This document shows positions 11,039 through 22,553 of a DNA stretch of 64,000 nt, piece by piece. This DNA comes from Stenogyne calaminthoides. Its lineage: Eukaryota; Streptophyta; Magnoliopsida; Lamiales; Lamiaceae. Every line of letters starts with the position of its first letter. Position 1 is the stretch's first letter. The translations under genes and the position numbers were made by a program. The stretch covers positions 40,811,255 to 40,875,254 of the forward strand of contig JBBCBC010000009.1 of assembly GCA_037126765.1 (NCBI GenBank). Reading direction: 5' to 3'. A model generated the notes under the pieces. It saw only the letters and a program-made list of their open reading frames with translations. It had not been told where the DNA came from and did not search any database.

Positions 11039-12401
11039 TATCAATTAGAAATGACTTCACTCGTAAATTTTTACACCAGACCTTTTTTTTTTGGGGTAAG
11101 TTAGGTTTTATTTGAAGATTATTTCCAAAAAATAATTAAACAAACAAGTGTTAAATTCAATGTAGAGAGTGTTATATAAAGGGCATAAGAATTTTATTCA
11201 AAACTTTGGACATAAAAAAATTGGGAGAAGACATTCGTGGCCCTCTCAATTTATCAACATTTATTATTTTGTCCTCTCAATTTTAATTTTAATTTTAATT
11301 TTAATCACTCTGTACTTTGTTGTCAATAATAGATGTACACTAATGCTAGTATTCCCCTAAATTTTAAACAATCTGTAATTTATTCATGTTGAATATATAT
11401 ATATCTTGACTAATTATATTTTAGAATGTACATATGCAATAAGTTGTTGAGTAGAGATAACTTCAAGAGCAAAAGATTATAATTGAAGTTGATGAAAGAA
11501 AAATAGCAGTACAATAAAATGACAACTTCAAATATGAGGGGAATACTAAGTGATCAAATTTAACAAAATTTGTTCCGATACTCGTTCGAATAAACTAAGA
11601 ACTTTGCAAAATTTAAGTCACATATTAGTTGGGAATTTCACATTCAATTTTTAAATTAACTCTTATAAAATATATATATATACACCATTTTTTATAAAAT
11701 TCAATACAATTATACATCATTTTTCTTCTACCTACTTATTCTCTTTTCTTTTCTACTTTTCTCTCATCCAATACAACATAATAATACAATATCAATCAAT
11801 ATTATATATTAATTTTACATAAAACAAAAATCTCACCCTACCAAAATTCCAAAACAAACACATATTTTTACTATTCATCAAAATTTTCAAAATCATAAAA
11901 TTTCAAAGTTATGATTTTCCCCATACACCTAAATTCCAAACAAAAATACCTACGAGATGAAGTCAAGAATTTGGAAAGTGAAAACTGACGTGGACAAAAA
12001 AAACTTCCCCAATAACTATATTATTTTACTACGAGATTAAAGAAAAAGATTGAAAAGGCAAGTAAACAAGTGTGGAAATCCATTAGAAAGCTTTGCATAA
12101 AGCCACAAAATGAACTTGTGGCTGTGAATGCATGTCCCATTGCTGATGTAGCACCCTACCCAATTTTCTCCCTCCCTCTTATACCCACTGCGTATTCAAG
12201 ACAAGGTTTAAAAAAAAGAAAATTTAAGTTGAAAAGACATCGAAATTTTCCAACAAGAAGTGATAGTGAAAGTTAGATTGTCAAGAGAGAAAAAAAAAAT
12301 ACCACCAACAGGAAAAAAAAAAAAAAAAAAAAAAACACAAACAATCTTTGGTTAAAAAGGATTCTTGATTGTTGTGCAGTTGATAAAGAGTGTCAGAAAT
12401 T
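11039..12401. other. Intergenic region upstream of the Dof gene
   Basis: AT-rich, no gene found. Contains a TTTTAA microsatellite (11276-11302), a MITE relic at about 11560-11952, and a poly-A run near 12310-12333. The last 100-200 bp, with A-rich tract and CT-rich pieces, should contain the Dof promoter and leader, but no clear TATA box was chosen. Confidence 0.5.
11560..11952. mobile_element. Diverged PIF/Harbinger-type MITE relic
   Basis: Shares ordered segments with the MITEs at 58052-58313 and 58317-59377: AACTAAGAACTTTG, GTCACATATTAGTTGGGAAT, AATATTATATATTAATTTTA, AAAAATCTCACCCTAC, CCAAAACAAACACATA and CACCTAAATTCCAAACAAA. Ends and target duplication are eroded. Confidence 0.6.
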
Positions 12402-13956
12402 ATGAAAGATTCTGTAATTAAGCTGTTTGGAAAGACCATCAATCTTCTTCCTGACAGATTTGTTTCATATGACTCTGTTTCTGAACAGAGAAACACTTCC
12501 TTCGCAACATCTACATCCCAAGATAGCAAGGTATGTGATGAACCTCTGATTTATGGAATTTCTCTGATTTTATTTTGCATAATATGTGATGTTTCTGTGA
12601 GAAATGAATTCTTGAATTTGTTACATGTAATGTAACTGCAATAATCTGTATACAAGGATTCAACTACTTGGAAATATTGATTTATTGTAATTCTCCCGAT
12701 CGAAGTGATCTTGTTGAATTTAGGATAAAATTCTCAAGATCATATATAGCTTCTTTGCAATTTGTGTGTTGTTTCATTCAAAGGTATTAGTTGTTTCATT
12801 CAAAGGTATTAGTTGTTTCATTAAAAAGTATTAGGTGTTCCATTAAAAGGTATTAGTTGTTTCATAAAAAAGTATTAGGTGTTTCATTCAAAGGTATTAC
12901 TCCTAGTTGTTTCATAAAAAAGTATTAGGTATTTCATTCAAAGGTATTAGTTGTTTCATTCAAAGGTATTAGGTGTTTCATTCAAAGCATTGGTGTTTCA
13001 TTCAAAGGTATTAGTTGTTTCATTAAAAAGTATTAGGTGTTTCATTAAAAGGTATTAGTTGTTTCATTAAAAAGTATTAGTTGTTTCATTCAAAGCTATT
13101 AGTTGTTTCATTCAAAGATATTAGTTGTTATACTATAAAGTGATACTCAATTGTGCGATAAAGCTGTTTTACATCCTGTTGCTGACTTCAAATCCCTTAA
13201 TTTTAACAGGATGAATCACCCACAAGAAGCGGGCATGAATATCAGGAATCCATCATCAATCCCAGAGATGAAGAAACACTAACAGAAGGAGCAGCATCAT
13301 CCGAAGTCGACGACGAAACTAACACGCCGGAGACGGGGAACAAGGAAGAAAAAACACTAAAAAAGCCGGACAAACTCGTCCCCTGCCCCCGCTGCAACAG
13401 CATGGACACCAAATTCTGTTACTACAACAACTACAACGTCAATCAGCCCCGTTACTTCTGCAAGAAGTGTCAAAGATACTGGACCTCCGGCGGGACCATG
13501 CGAAACGTTCCCGTTGGATCGGGCCGTCGCAAGAATAAAAGCACGGCCGCCCCCAACTTCCATCAAATAATGGTCTCAGAATCGGGCTTTATAATCGGGC
13601 CTAACTCCGGGCCGGGCTTCCCGGTCACCTTTTATCCGGGCTATTGGAACGTGCCGTTCGTTCAAACTTGTAGTTTAGGGAAACATTCGAGGGACGAAGG
13701 CGACAAAGTTGAGGCAGAGAGGTCGGTTTTGATTCCCAAGACGTTGAGGATTCACGATCCGAACGAAGCTGCAAAGAGCTCGATATGGACTACGTTGGGG
13801 AATAAGAATGAGGACTCGTTGGGTGGGACAGGCGGCCTTTTTAAGGCCTTTGAATCGAAAGGGAGCATTCCAAGAAGCGTTGATAATACTGCAATGGTAT
13901 TACAAGCTAATCCGGCTGCTTTTTCACGGTCTCTTAACTTCCATGAGACAGCCTAA
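12402..13956 (+). CDS. CDF: Cycling Dof factor (CDF-type) transcription factor
   Basis: Two exons, 12402-12530 and 13210-13956, joined across a 679-bp GT-AG intron (GTATGT...TTTAACAG), give 291 residues. Exon 1 encodes the conserved CDF N-terminal motif IKLFGKTI. Exon 2 carries a C2-C2 Dof zinc finger with cysteines at about 102, 105, 127 and 130 and the core NNYNVNQPR and RYWTSGGTMRNVPVGSGRRK. Downstream KTLRIHDPNEAAKSSIW matches the conserved CDF C-terminal motif. Known CDFs bind AAAG sites in the nucleus and repress photoperiodic flowering genes until degraded by the GI-FKF1 pathway. The start is the first in-frame ATG. Four codons upstream, at 12390, GTG stands where the family commonly has an ATG before Ser-Glu, and a stop precedes it at 12384. 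The intron contains a minisatellite. Family assignment is firm; the orthologue number is not. Confidence 0.93.
12766..13134. repeat. 22-bp minisatellite inside the Dof intron
   Basis: About 16 tandem copies of a 22-bp unit, TTGTTTCATTCAAAGGTATTAG and variants (TTAAAAAG for TTCAAAGG, GTGTTT for TTGTTT). Variants partly alternate, giving a 44-bp higher-order rhythm. It fills more than half of the 679-bp intron and stops about 75 bp before the acceptor. Confidence 0.9.
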
Positions 13957-14840
13957 TGCACAACGGGCCGGGCCGGGCTGGACCTTCTCTTGTGATATGC
14001 ATGAATAAGGGATAGAAGGAGATTAGTTTTGTAGCGATTTGTTTCTGTTTTCTTGACTGATCTTGTTCTAACAGTATATATAATGTGGTATATTGGTGTA
14101 GATTTCATGGCTTTTGCAAATATATCCTTTTTGTGAATCTTCAAACACAATATGACAAGAGTTTGTTTAACTGATTAATTAATGTAGTAGCAACATTACT
14201 GCTTTTTGTTGATTAGAATTCAGTCTTTGATGGGGATATTATGCACATTTCTTTCCATATTTAATGCCCTTAACTCACTAATACAATTTCAGCAAATTTC
14301 AGTTATGAGATTTGTATCCATTATTGTCTGTATGGTTTTTGTTGGACAAAACTATGGACTAAGGATGAAATAAAAAAGAAGCAAATACAACACAATAAAA
14401 ATGAGAACATTTTCAAAAATCAATAAAAGCAATTTAGTGTCCCCACCTAGTGGGACCAATCAAGATAAATAGAATGTGAAAAAGGCTGGATGCAATCTAG
14501 TGCTGCAAAATGTAAGTATAGATCCTCTTTTTTATTCTTCAATAATTTGCGCCACTTTTTCTAATCCATATCTCTCCCACAATATTACAACATTAGAATA
14601 TATTCATCGCCAAACATGTCTAGCAAAAAACAACTGGCTATGTGGCCTACACTTTTAATTAGTTTGATTTTATTTGTTGGACTTATTTCAAGATTTAATA
14701 AAATAATATATGGTGTGTTTATGTGTAAATGAGAGAGCAGGCCAGGGTGAGACATGAGAGACATTTGAAGGTTGTTATCAGCAATTCAAGACCACATATT
14801 TTAGTTGGAATGGGACCTTAGGCATGTGATGTCGTGACAA
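13957..14840. other. Dof 3' flank and intergenic DNA
   Basis: Starts with the Dof 3' untranslated region (T-rich, several weak AATAAA-like signals, such as near 14390). The rest is AT-rich with no supported gene; a 60-codon open frame at 14476-14658 is not credible. Confidence 0.5.
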
Positions 14841-14856
14841 CTTTTGTTTATCCTTT

Positions 14857-15050
14857 TTTTTTTTTATCGGACAAAGTTAGATGTTAGTTGTTAGTTGTTA
14901 GTAGTTAGTATATCAATCACCCAAATACTCCACGAAATAGCCAATCCACCTTATAATTCCCATAACTCCAAATTGCTCCTAGAAGAATCGAACCCCTAGC
15001 CTCCCACTCAAATGGGGAATTCTGCCTTATGTTTTAGCCCACCTGGTTCC
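14857..15050 (-). mobile_element. tRNA-derived SINE with perfect target duplication
   Basis: On the minus strand the element starts GGAACCAGGTGGGCTAAAAC (box-A-like GGTGGGCTAAAACA), has a box B at GGGGTTCGATTC, and ends in ...TTGTCCGATA plus an A tail. It is flanked by a 16-bp direct repeat, CTTTTGTTTATCCTTT, at 14841-14856 and 15051-15066. The Pol III boxes, A tail and long target duplication together identify a SINE mobilised by LINE machinery. A diverged relative lies at 9672-9832. Confidence 0.88.
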
Positions 15051-15066
15051 CTTTTGTTTATCCTTT

Positions 15067-15624
15067 ATGCATGTGTTTCCCTTTTTTTAAATTCTTCTCT
15101 TCCTGTTTTTGTACTTTTCCTATATAATGAAGCAAAGAGTGTTTAGTTAATATTAATTGATCATTCAACATCCTTGTTTTAGATTGTATATACATTAATA
15201 TGATGAGATAACATTTCAGTACTCACTATATACAGATACCCTGTTTATGTGTGGGGTGTGTTGAATAGTTTTATATGCTTGAATAGTGTATGCATATGAT
15301 AATTTTTTTTTTAATAACTCGGTATCCAACCGAAAGATCGACTAATCCGGGGATTAGAACCTACCGTCCACTAGCGGGACCCACTTTAAGTCAGAGCTAA
15401 ACTCAATATGGACTCTAACTTCAATAATAATAATAATAATAATAATTTCTGACCGGCCCACTAATTTGAGAAAAGAGAGATCCTAAGAAACGGGCTGAAG
15501 AGGCCAAAATAAGCCCAATATGGTGCGTAGTTACTGAAATTCTATTGAAGGTCCTGGGCCGACTGGAGTCTGGATCCAATTGTATACTTGTAAATTGTAC
15601 AGTAATAATGTCATTTATTTATTA
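15067..15624. other. Non-genic DNA with a SINE-like relic
   Basis: No gene. At 15300-15420 a poly-T run is followed by ATAACTCGGTATCCAACCGA and, on the minus strand, GGTTCTAATCCCCGG, suggesting an old A-tailed SINE on the minus strand. A TAA microsatellite lies at 15424-15447. Confidence 0.45.
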
Positions 15625-18600
15625 TCTATTATTTTATTACTAATTAAAAAGTAGCTTAACAATAAGAAACATTTTTAGCCGGTTTTACCCGTCCAATATT
15701 TTTAAGTGTCCAAATCAACACCCCTAAATTAACATCTAAATCCAACGCTTCATCATATAAGAAACAATAAAACAAAGTCCCCATAAATTAACATCTAATT
15801 TTGAGGCTTCATTAGATGAGAAATAACTCAATCGGCGACGCGAGATTGTATATGGGACAATCGACAGGCCAATAGTTTGCACTTTGTGCATGAGGAGGCA
15901 TCGGCGATTTAGGGTGGTGGCGGTAGAACAAACGCAGCAGAGGCAAGGAAAAAAATAGCAGATTAGGGAAGATTTTTTAATTGTATGCGTATGATTGTAG
16001 GCTTGATTTGGGTGGTCTTTTGACTTGGATAATTAGGAAAAGACGTAATTGCTAGGCGTGAATATAGGCTTGATATTAGTGATCTTTGACTAAATAATTA
16101 GGAAATAAAATATGGGAGTAATTACGAAAGAAAATATAAGGATCGAAATTTAATAGGTTTGATTGAATTTCTCAGATTAACTTTTTGAGTTGTTGAATCG
16201 ATTTTGAATTCCAAAGATGCGCAGGCGTCGATCGGAGTTGGATCGATTATGAAACAGTTCATGAGAGATAGAACTTTTGTTATATTTTGTGAAATTGCTG
16301 GCGGAGATTATGCTGCTTTGTACTGAATTTCTGATTCGTGTGTTGTTATCAGGTAAAAAATGGCTCGCCATCATTACATTCTTACTCCAATCTCATCATT
16401 GCTTTGAGGGGTAAAACCGCCTACCACACCAGCGCATGAACTTGAGCGTGAATTTGAAAGGTATCAACAGAGGCAGACTCTGCAAATATGTTATCTAAAG
16501 TTGGTTCCAACATGAAAACTCATGAATTCTTTTTTTTGGTTGAACTTCAAGCTACTCGAGATTTTATGTTATACTAATTTTTTGATGATGATTTCAGGAG
16601 CACTCAGAATTTTGAGGTTGAAGCACTGAATTAGTGTAAAATTTGCAGAATATTCTTCTTCCTTATTCATAAGTATACAATTTTGTAAGTCTCGCCATCA
16701 AACAAGAAATCTACTGTAATTGACAATACTTTTTAGTTGATATTATATAACAAGAACTACTAGAGATGTGTGTGGAGATGGAAAGGTCCAACCAATGTTG
16801 GAACAATTTTGTAGTGCACGCTTTATGTTGAAATGTTTGGTACATTTTGTGTTAGAATTTTAATATGGGATTCATTTATTTTGGATATGAGGCAAGAGTT
16901 GTTTTATTTGAATGAAATCTTGGATTCTGATTTTTATAAACTCATTATAATCAAGCGTGTCACTAATTTTCTTTCATTTTAGTAGGTTGCTAAATGGGTG
17001 TATTTCTTGATGAATATCATATATCAAAAACCGAAGTTATCAGCAGCTAACAAGTACTGGAGATGAGAGGGACACACCTGCCTGATTTCTACTACTACTT
17101 ACTACTTATGACTACTTTATGCATAACGTGCCTCATATCAAGTACCACAAAGAGCCCACATCATTGTGTTCCTCTGAGAACTTTAAGCCACCCAAGGCTT
17201 TCTTTGTCATTGAATAAAGTGCAAGTGATGCGTTGTTATTAACTTGAATGCAACATATTCTCATGAAAAAATGATATGTAAAGCAAGCCTACTATTTTTC
17301 TATGAAATTTTTGCAGGTCGGTCTCAGACGTTTCTATCAATATTACAAAATTCTTTTTTGCAGCTAGGAAAGATGTGGATTGGTTGAAAATAAAATAAAT
17401 ACTCAAATACAATAATGAGCATTGAATTTCTTCTTTATTGCCTAATGCTTCATAATCCCAGGATACATGTGTGTTCTTCAACTTAATTTTTGGGTCCTTA
17501 CAGGAGTCAGATGCGGTTCTTTATTTGTAAGGCGATGCTTTCTCCTATTGCCCAACATGCTCTAGATAGAGATTTCCCATCCGATCTGATCTTCACACCA
17601 ATGGAAGTTGGCGAGGTAAATTATAACAAGTGTTTTGGTTTACTTTTAATGCTCTGTGCAACTTTTCAATACTTAAAATTCTGATCCTTGATTACATAAA
17701 TTTGGAGTTCGCATTAGACTGTACTCAGTACTAGAGAGGGTCAAATAACGTTTCTTTTTCTTCTTTCAGTTAATTAGATTATTTGGGAGAGGTCTCCATA
17801 TTGTGTTCAATGTAAGAGTCGGAGAAGCTTAGACTTTGCAGAACTAAAAGTGATGGAGATAACACTTCTGATAAGAACTTATTTTCAAGTGAGAATTCAG
17901 TTACTAAATCAGATTCTTCATCACAGACAATTTCATGAATACTTTGCTAGGAGAATCTGAATGTGAATTTTTCCTTTATATCAAGTAGTTTAAGAGATCA
18001 ATGATCTGGTTTTTTTATATCTGGTAAAGCTTCTGGTTTTATTCATTGATAATTGAGAAAAGATAATAAACTGAAATTTTAATACTAAACCCTACAGTGA
18101 TTTTAAAACAGTGATTTTAGCATTTATGTAATACAATTTCAGTCATGAATTGTTTCTTTTATTTTGATGAAATCATTAATAGACTTAAGGAAGTTTCTTG
18201 TATAGTTGTATTCTTCAGGTTCAAGAGCTTGAAGATGTTTGTACAAACTCAATGACACCCTGAGTAATCATTTGAGGAATTAAATTATGTTTGCGAAAGT
18301 TTCTCCACTCTGCTTCTCACTAATATTAGTGCGATTATTCAACCATTTAACTCCAGAATGATAACAACAAAGCAACACAAGCAGAAATTATCCAAAATTC
18401 ACATGTATCTTCTCTTTTGTTTTTTTAATTAAATCATGTTTTTCTAAATATTATCTTTTCCAATTTCTGCAACCAGGTACAAATTTACCATTACGATGTT
18501 ATCTGGTCTTAATTTTTTGGGTGTCAACTGTCAAGCCGGTGCAGGTTTTCTGGTTGTTAAATTAGTTCAGTTTCCATCATATTCAGATTGAATAATGAAA

Positions 18601-18716
18601 ATTAGTTATTTCTTATCTTTTTTCTTTCTTAAGTTCCCTCTGATTATACTTTGAATTGTGATTTTATTGTTCTAACTAATTACGTGCAACGCGCAACGAC
18701 GTGGTAAACAACTAGT
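15625..18716 (+). mobile_element. Probable non-autonomous Helitron, ~3.1 kb
   Basis: The 5' end reads TCTATTATTTTATTACTAAT after an A, the usual T/C-rich plant Helitron start. The 3' end reads ACAACTAGT followed by T, matching the CTRRT terminus and A|T insertion. A palindrome (TTACGT...ACGTGGTAA, 18680-18706) lies about 10 bp before CTAGT. No terminal repeats or target duplication are expected. There is no Rep/helicase, so the element is non-autonomous. Inside are exon-like islands: 15820-15960, 16390-16520, and 17513-17616, the last encoding a stretch including PIAQHALDRDFPSDL before a GT splice-like site. I cannot name the source gene. The 5' boundary is the weaker end. Confidence 0.6.
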
Positions 18717-19639
18717 TCTTATAAGAAGACATAGATCTTTGAAACGGGGCAAAAAAAAAAATTATTACAATGTAAAGTTTATTTTTAAATATATCTAGTA
18801 TCAAGTCGGGATTATAATTTTTTATTATTATATAAAGTTTATTCGTATATAGAGTATTTCTATAGAGAATTTTACTTTGTAACTGTTATTTGGTACTGAA
18901 CTATGATAACAAATTAAGAAACTTGAGAAAATCTTTTCCAAATAAAGGATTTTCTTCCAGAAATTAGAAGGCTTTAACAATAGTCCAGCTCAGTTGGTTC
19001 GATTATACCCTAATAAAAAGTGAAAACATATTTATTTCCAAATTAAAGCTATCTTAAATAAAAATTTAAGGGCCCTTACTAAGCTCAGCTGTCATATACA
19101 TGAATTAAGAAGAAAGCAACCAACTCCATTGCTTTTTTCTTCCATGAGTTGTTTTTTTGTTCTTTATGATTAGTTGTAATCGACCAATTCAGAGCAACTA
19201 TATATTTTTCTTTCAAAGAAATTATCAAAAACAAGAATAGAAAATGTTCAAGTGTCAAGGGGTGCAACATTAAACAAAACTAGAAGTCAGATTTGCAAAT
19301 TTATGTTGCTGAATGATCTCATCAATCTCTCTCTCTTTTTTTCTTTTTCGAAAGCTCATCAATCTCTCTCTTTAAAAATGAAAAACTTGAGATTTACCTA
19401 TCAAATAGTTTACGTGAGAATAGATTTATTCAGTGCATATTTAAAAATAAGATGGAAAAATTAGAATCACTTTTTCTTTTTAAAGCTGAATCTAACAACA
19501 TTGGAAAAAAAAGAGATTCTGAAGTACTATTTTGTAGTGATTTAAAACAAACCTACATGAAATAAATTACAAGATTAACTAAATTATATATAATCCTACT
19601 TTTTACTTATTTTTTTTCGTCAAAACACTATATATCTTT
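18717..19639. other. AT-rich non-genic DNA
   Basis: No gene or clear transposon end. Short CT repeats (ATCTCTCTCTCTTTTT) near 19322-19370. Open frames of 60-70 codons at 19085-19464 are low-complexity and are not annotated. Confidence 0.45.
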
Positions 19640-20140
19640 AGTGATTCGTCCCGGCCCCGCCCCGATCGGGGCGGTTATTTTGAATATTTTTGGGTTTCTT
19701 CGGTTTTGGGTAAAACTGATAAAGTTTAAATCGGGGACGGTATTTATATACCCTGCCCCACGCCCCGACCTGAACCCTCCCCGATACATATTATATTAAT
19801 ATTTTTTTATATTTATATATGTATATATCACTATATATATTTAAATATTTATTTGATTATTTATATTTTGTTCTTTTAAGTTAATTTATAAAAAATAATT
19901 TTATAACATAATTGACTCTCCATTATTTTTAGGGAGATAAAATAATTATGATAATAAAAAAAAAAAATAAATATATTAATCGGTTTTTGGGTTGGGTTCG
20001 GGGATACCCGAAAACGTTAGGGACGGGGATGGGGACTAAAAAAACCCATCAGAGTTCGGGTCGATTTCAAACAAAAATTCTCATTGGGGCCGGGCCGGGG
20101 GAGGCATAAACCTGCCCCACCCCGCCCCTTTGCCACTCCC
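19640..20140. repeat. GC-ended dispersed repeat, possibly a DNA-transposon relic
   Basis: Two GC-rich ends (CCCGGCCCCGCCCCG near 19650 and CTGCCCCACCCCGCCCCTTT near 20112) enclose an AT-rich centre. The outer parts contain inverted GGGGCGG/CCGCCCC-type similarity and GGGGATGGGGA/TCCCCGA stretches. No clean target duplication was found. Confidence 0.45.
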
Positions 20141-20909
20141 ATATACCTTACTTTGTAATTAAATTGTTTAAAAATATATAAAATCACTAGGTGAAAGATT
20201 GAGAATGTAAAAAGACTGACGAGAGTTGCTTCTACAAAGACTTTTTAATAACTTAGAAATTTAACGTAGGATTTAAGTATTAGAAGTTTCTTGGAAGTTT
20301 AACAACCCTGAGTCTTGTATGCATTCAAGTGCATTATGCACTCATATTATATTTTAGAATCATACAATTTTTATATTGAAAGATGCAATTTATCTACATC
20401 AAATCGTGCAATAATTAATATGAAAAAAATAATTGCACGGTTCAATGTAAAAAAATTACATATTTCAAATAAAAAATTAAGTGGTTTTAAAATTTAAAAT
20501 ACTATGTTTCGGTCGTCAGATCCGAATGCACGTAATGCGCATATGTAAACTGTTTTTTTTTTTTGAAACAAACGCATCTGTAAACTGTTGACTGCAATTT
20601 CTATACATTTTCCATCTTTATTTTTCTTTTTACATCTTCAAAATAAATTTCAGCAGGCGGGCGGCCCGTTTTCACACTATCGACACGCAAATGGGCCCCA
20701 TCAACTAACCGAATCGGGCCCACATTATTTCTTACAAAATAAAAAATTTCAAGATTGCTACAAGTAACGGTTCACTTTCCTGGAAAAATCGAAGAACCAA
20801 ATTCCAAGTTTCATGTGTACCTACTACGTCATTCGCACCGCCTCACAAATTAATTTCTTTTGAATCTTGATTATTTCGTCTTCAAAAGTTCAAAGCTGAA
20901 ATTCATGTT
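20141..20909. other. Upstream region of the CML gene
   Basis: AT-rich, no gene. A 60-codon frame at 20315-20497 is low complexity. 20660-20730 contains GGGCCCCAT and GGGCCCAC motifs, resembling TCP-type GGNCCCAC sites about 250 bp upstream of the CML start. Confidence 0.45.
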
Positions 20910-20918
20910 TATAAATAC
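20910..20918 (+). promoter_or_regulatory. TATA box of the CML gene
   Basis: TATAAATAC lies 69-77 bp upstream of the chosen ATG. A transcription start near 20940-20950 would leave a leader of about 40 bp. Supported by position and sequence only. Confidence 0.6.
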
Positions 20919-20986
20919 AACATGGTTTAGATATGATCATATGTACATTACAATCAGAAATATCATATATATTCCTAGACATAGAA

Positions 20987-21538
20987 ATGGAGTTGCAACT
21001 TGTAAACAATGTTTCAAACTCGCTGATTTTGCTTTTCATGTCTCTTTACAAAGACATTGAAATTTTCTTATCAAGTGTCCAATTTTTTTGGCGAATGATA
21101 TGTTTTTCAACCAAATGGAATCACAATTGGAGAGTCTCCAACATTTGTGATGTCAACCAAAATCCACGCAAAAGTCAAACTTTTGAAGGTCAAGAAAGAA
21201 TAAGCATTGCAGAGATGAATGTAATGATGAATAGATTAGGAATGGTGTCTCAATTCGAAGGGAATGCAAGTTTTGGTGCACAAGATTTTGTGTCATTGTT
21301 CGAGGAAGAAGAGCCAAGTTTTGACGAAATTAAGGAAACTTTTAAGGTGTTTGATGTAAATAATGATGGGTTCATAGATGCAAGTGATTTGCATAGAGTT
21401 GTTTGTAGTTTAGGATTGAAGAAGAGGTATGAATTGGAGGATTGCAAGAAGATGATCAAAGGCTTTGATGATAATGCAGGAGATGGGCTAATTGATTTTC
21501 AAATGTTTGTCAAATTCATGGAGAAATGTCTCTGTTGA
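20987..21538 (+). CDS. CML: Calmodulin-like EF-hand protein (CML45/46-like)
   Basis: Single exon, 183 residues, stop TGA. The N-terminus has two hydrophobic stretches (about residues 8-17 and 23-36), seen in the CML45-47 group as a possible membrane anchor. Two C-terminal EF-hand loops follow: residues 123-134 (D-V-N-N-D-G-F-I-D-A-S-D) and about 161-173 (D-D-N-A-G-D-G-L-I-D). Loop 1 ends in Asp rather than Glu at position 12; loop 2 has one extra residue and Met where Glu is expected, so its Ca2+ affinity may be low. The tail VKFMEKCLC resembles the C-termini of that group. It should act as a Ca2+ sensor without catalytic activity. The ATG follows a TATA box by 69 bp; an open frame extends 18 codons further upstream but would start at or before the expected transcription start. 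Confidence 0.85.
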   Translation: MELQLVNNVSNSLILLFMSLYKDIEIFLSSVQFFWRMICFSTKWNHNWRVSNICDVNQNPRKSQTFEGQERISIAEMNVMMNRLGMVSQFEGNASFGAQDFVSLFEEEEPSFDEIKETFKVFDVNNDGFIDASDLHRVVCSLGLKKRYELEDCKKMIKGFDDNAGDGLIDFQMFVKFMEKCLC

Positions 21539-22282
21539 GTATTATGATTGATTTTTTACTTACATGCGATTTAATTTAATTTATTTTTTGTCTACTTATT
21601 CAAAGATTAATTTGCACTGGTACAGATTTTTCGCTCAAGTGTAAATGCATATCATATATAAAGACATCTCTCAAGTTGAATAGATTTGAGTTGCTCTGGA
21701 TCTCAATTTGTAATTTTCGATATATAGAGACAAAAATATGTATGTGACGTATCACACATTTACACTATCATATGACACAAAGCTTATATAGTCTTAACTC
21801 AATCATATTTTGAAAGAGAAAATATGCGTCAAAATGGAGCACCCGTCTCATACAAAATTTAGTCACAAATATATAAACAGCATTTCTAAAAGAGATCAGA
21901 GAGATACATCTAACAGCTAGCAATTCTATTTCCTCAAATATTTTTGATGGTTCAATGAGTAACGAGAGATCAAGATTTCCTAGGATTTTTGAGAGAGACA
22001 AGAAGATATGTAAATACTAATGTACATGTCGATCGAGGATATTATTAATTTGTTTTCAGAGCATTGGGATTCTGCTGACCCCTTAAAATTAGGATTTAGG
22101 CCAACCGAACTTTATCTATTAAATTCATTGAAACACGCTTTCCTCTTTATTTTTATTAGGAACTTTCCAGCCACTTATATAGATATTTTCAATTTATGTT
22201 GATTCAACCACGAGTCTTGTTGATTCAATTTGTATTTGTTATGTATTCATAGTCATTATATAGCCTTTGAACTCATCCACGC
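21539..22282. other. CML 3' flank up to the Copia element
   Basis: CML 3' untranslated sequence, then AT-rich DNA with no supported gene. Frames at 21768-22001 (minus) and 22020-22202 (plus) show no motif. Confidence 0.45.
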
Positions 22283-22428
22283 TATTAGGGATATTAGTTG
22301 ACCGTATCTTTGTATTTAATATTGTATAGTTTGTTGAGATATTCTTTCCATGTATATTGTTGTATCCCTCTTTTAATAGTGAAATCCCTCATCACCTAAT
22401 TCACGGTGAATCAATCACTTGTCTTACA
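22283..22428 (+). repeat. 5' LTR of the Copia element
   Basis: 146 bp, from TATTAGGGATATTAGTTGAC to AATCACTTGTCTTACA. Differs from the 3' LTR by one extra A in CTCTTTTAATAGTG. Confidence 0.95.
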
Positions 22429-22440
22429 TGGTATCACGCC
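22429..22440 (+). promoter_or_regulatory. Copia primer-binding site
   Basis: TGGTATCACGCC directly follows the 5' LTR. It matches the initiator tRNA-Met complement TGGTATCAGAGC at its first eight bases, as is usual in Copia elements. Confidence 0.85.
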
Positions 22441-22553
22441 TAATCACACGAAAACCCTAAAATCCAAATTCCTTCGGCTGTCTTCTTCCTCCCACCTAGG
22501 TTTTCAGCCACCGCCTCTCTTTCTTCCCCTCCTCCCCACACTCGCCTACTCCA

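Noticed and set aside
12766..13134. CRISPR-like array
   Set aside because: Units are directly tandem without unique spacers, in a plant intron; it is a minisatellite.
16177..16374. 65-codon minus-strand frame in the Helitron
   Set aside because: No conserved motif and no compatible neighbours; mentioned only as part of possible captured DNA.
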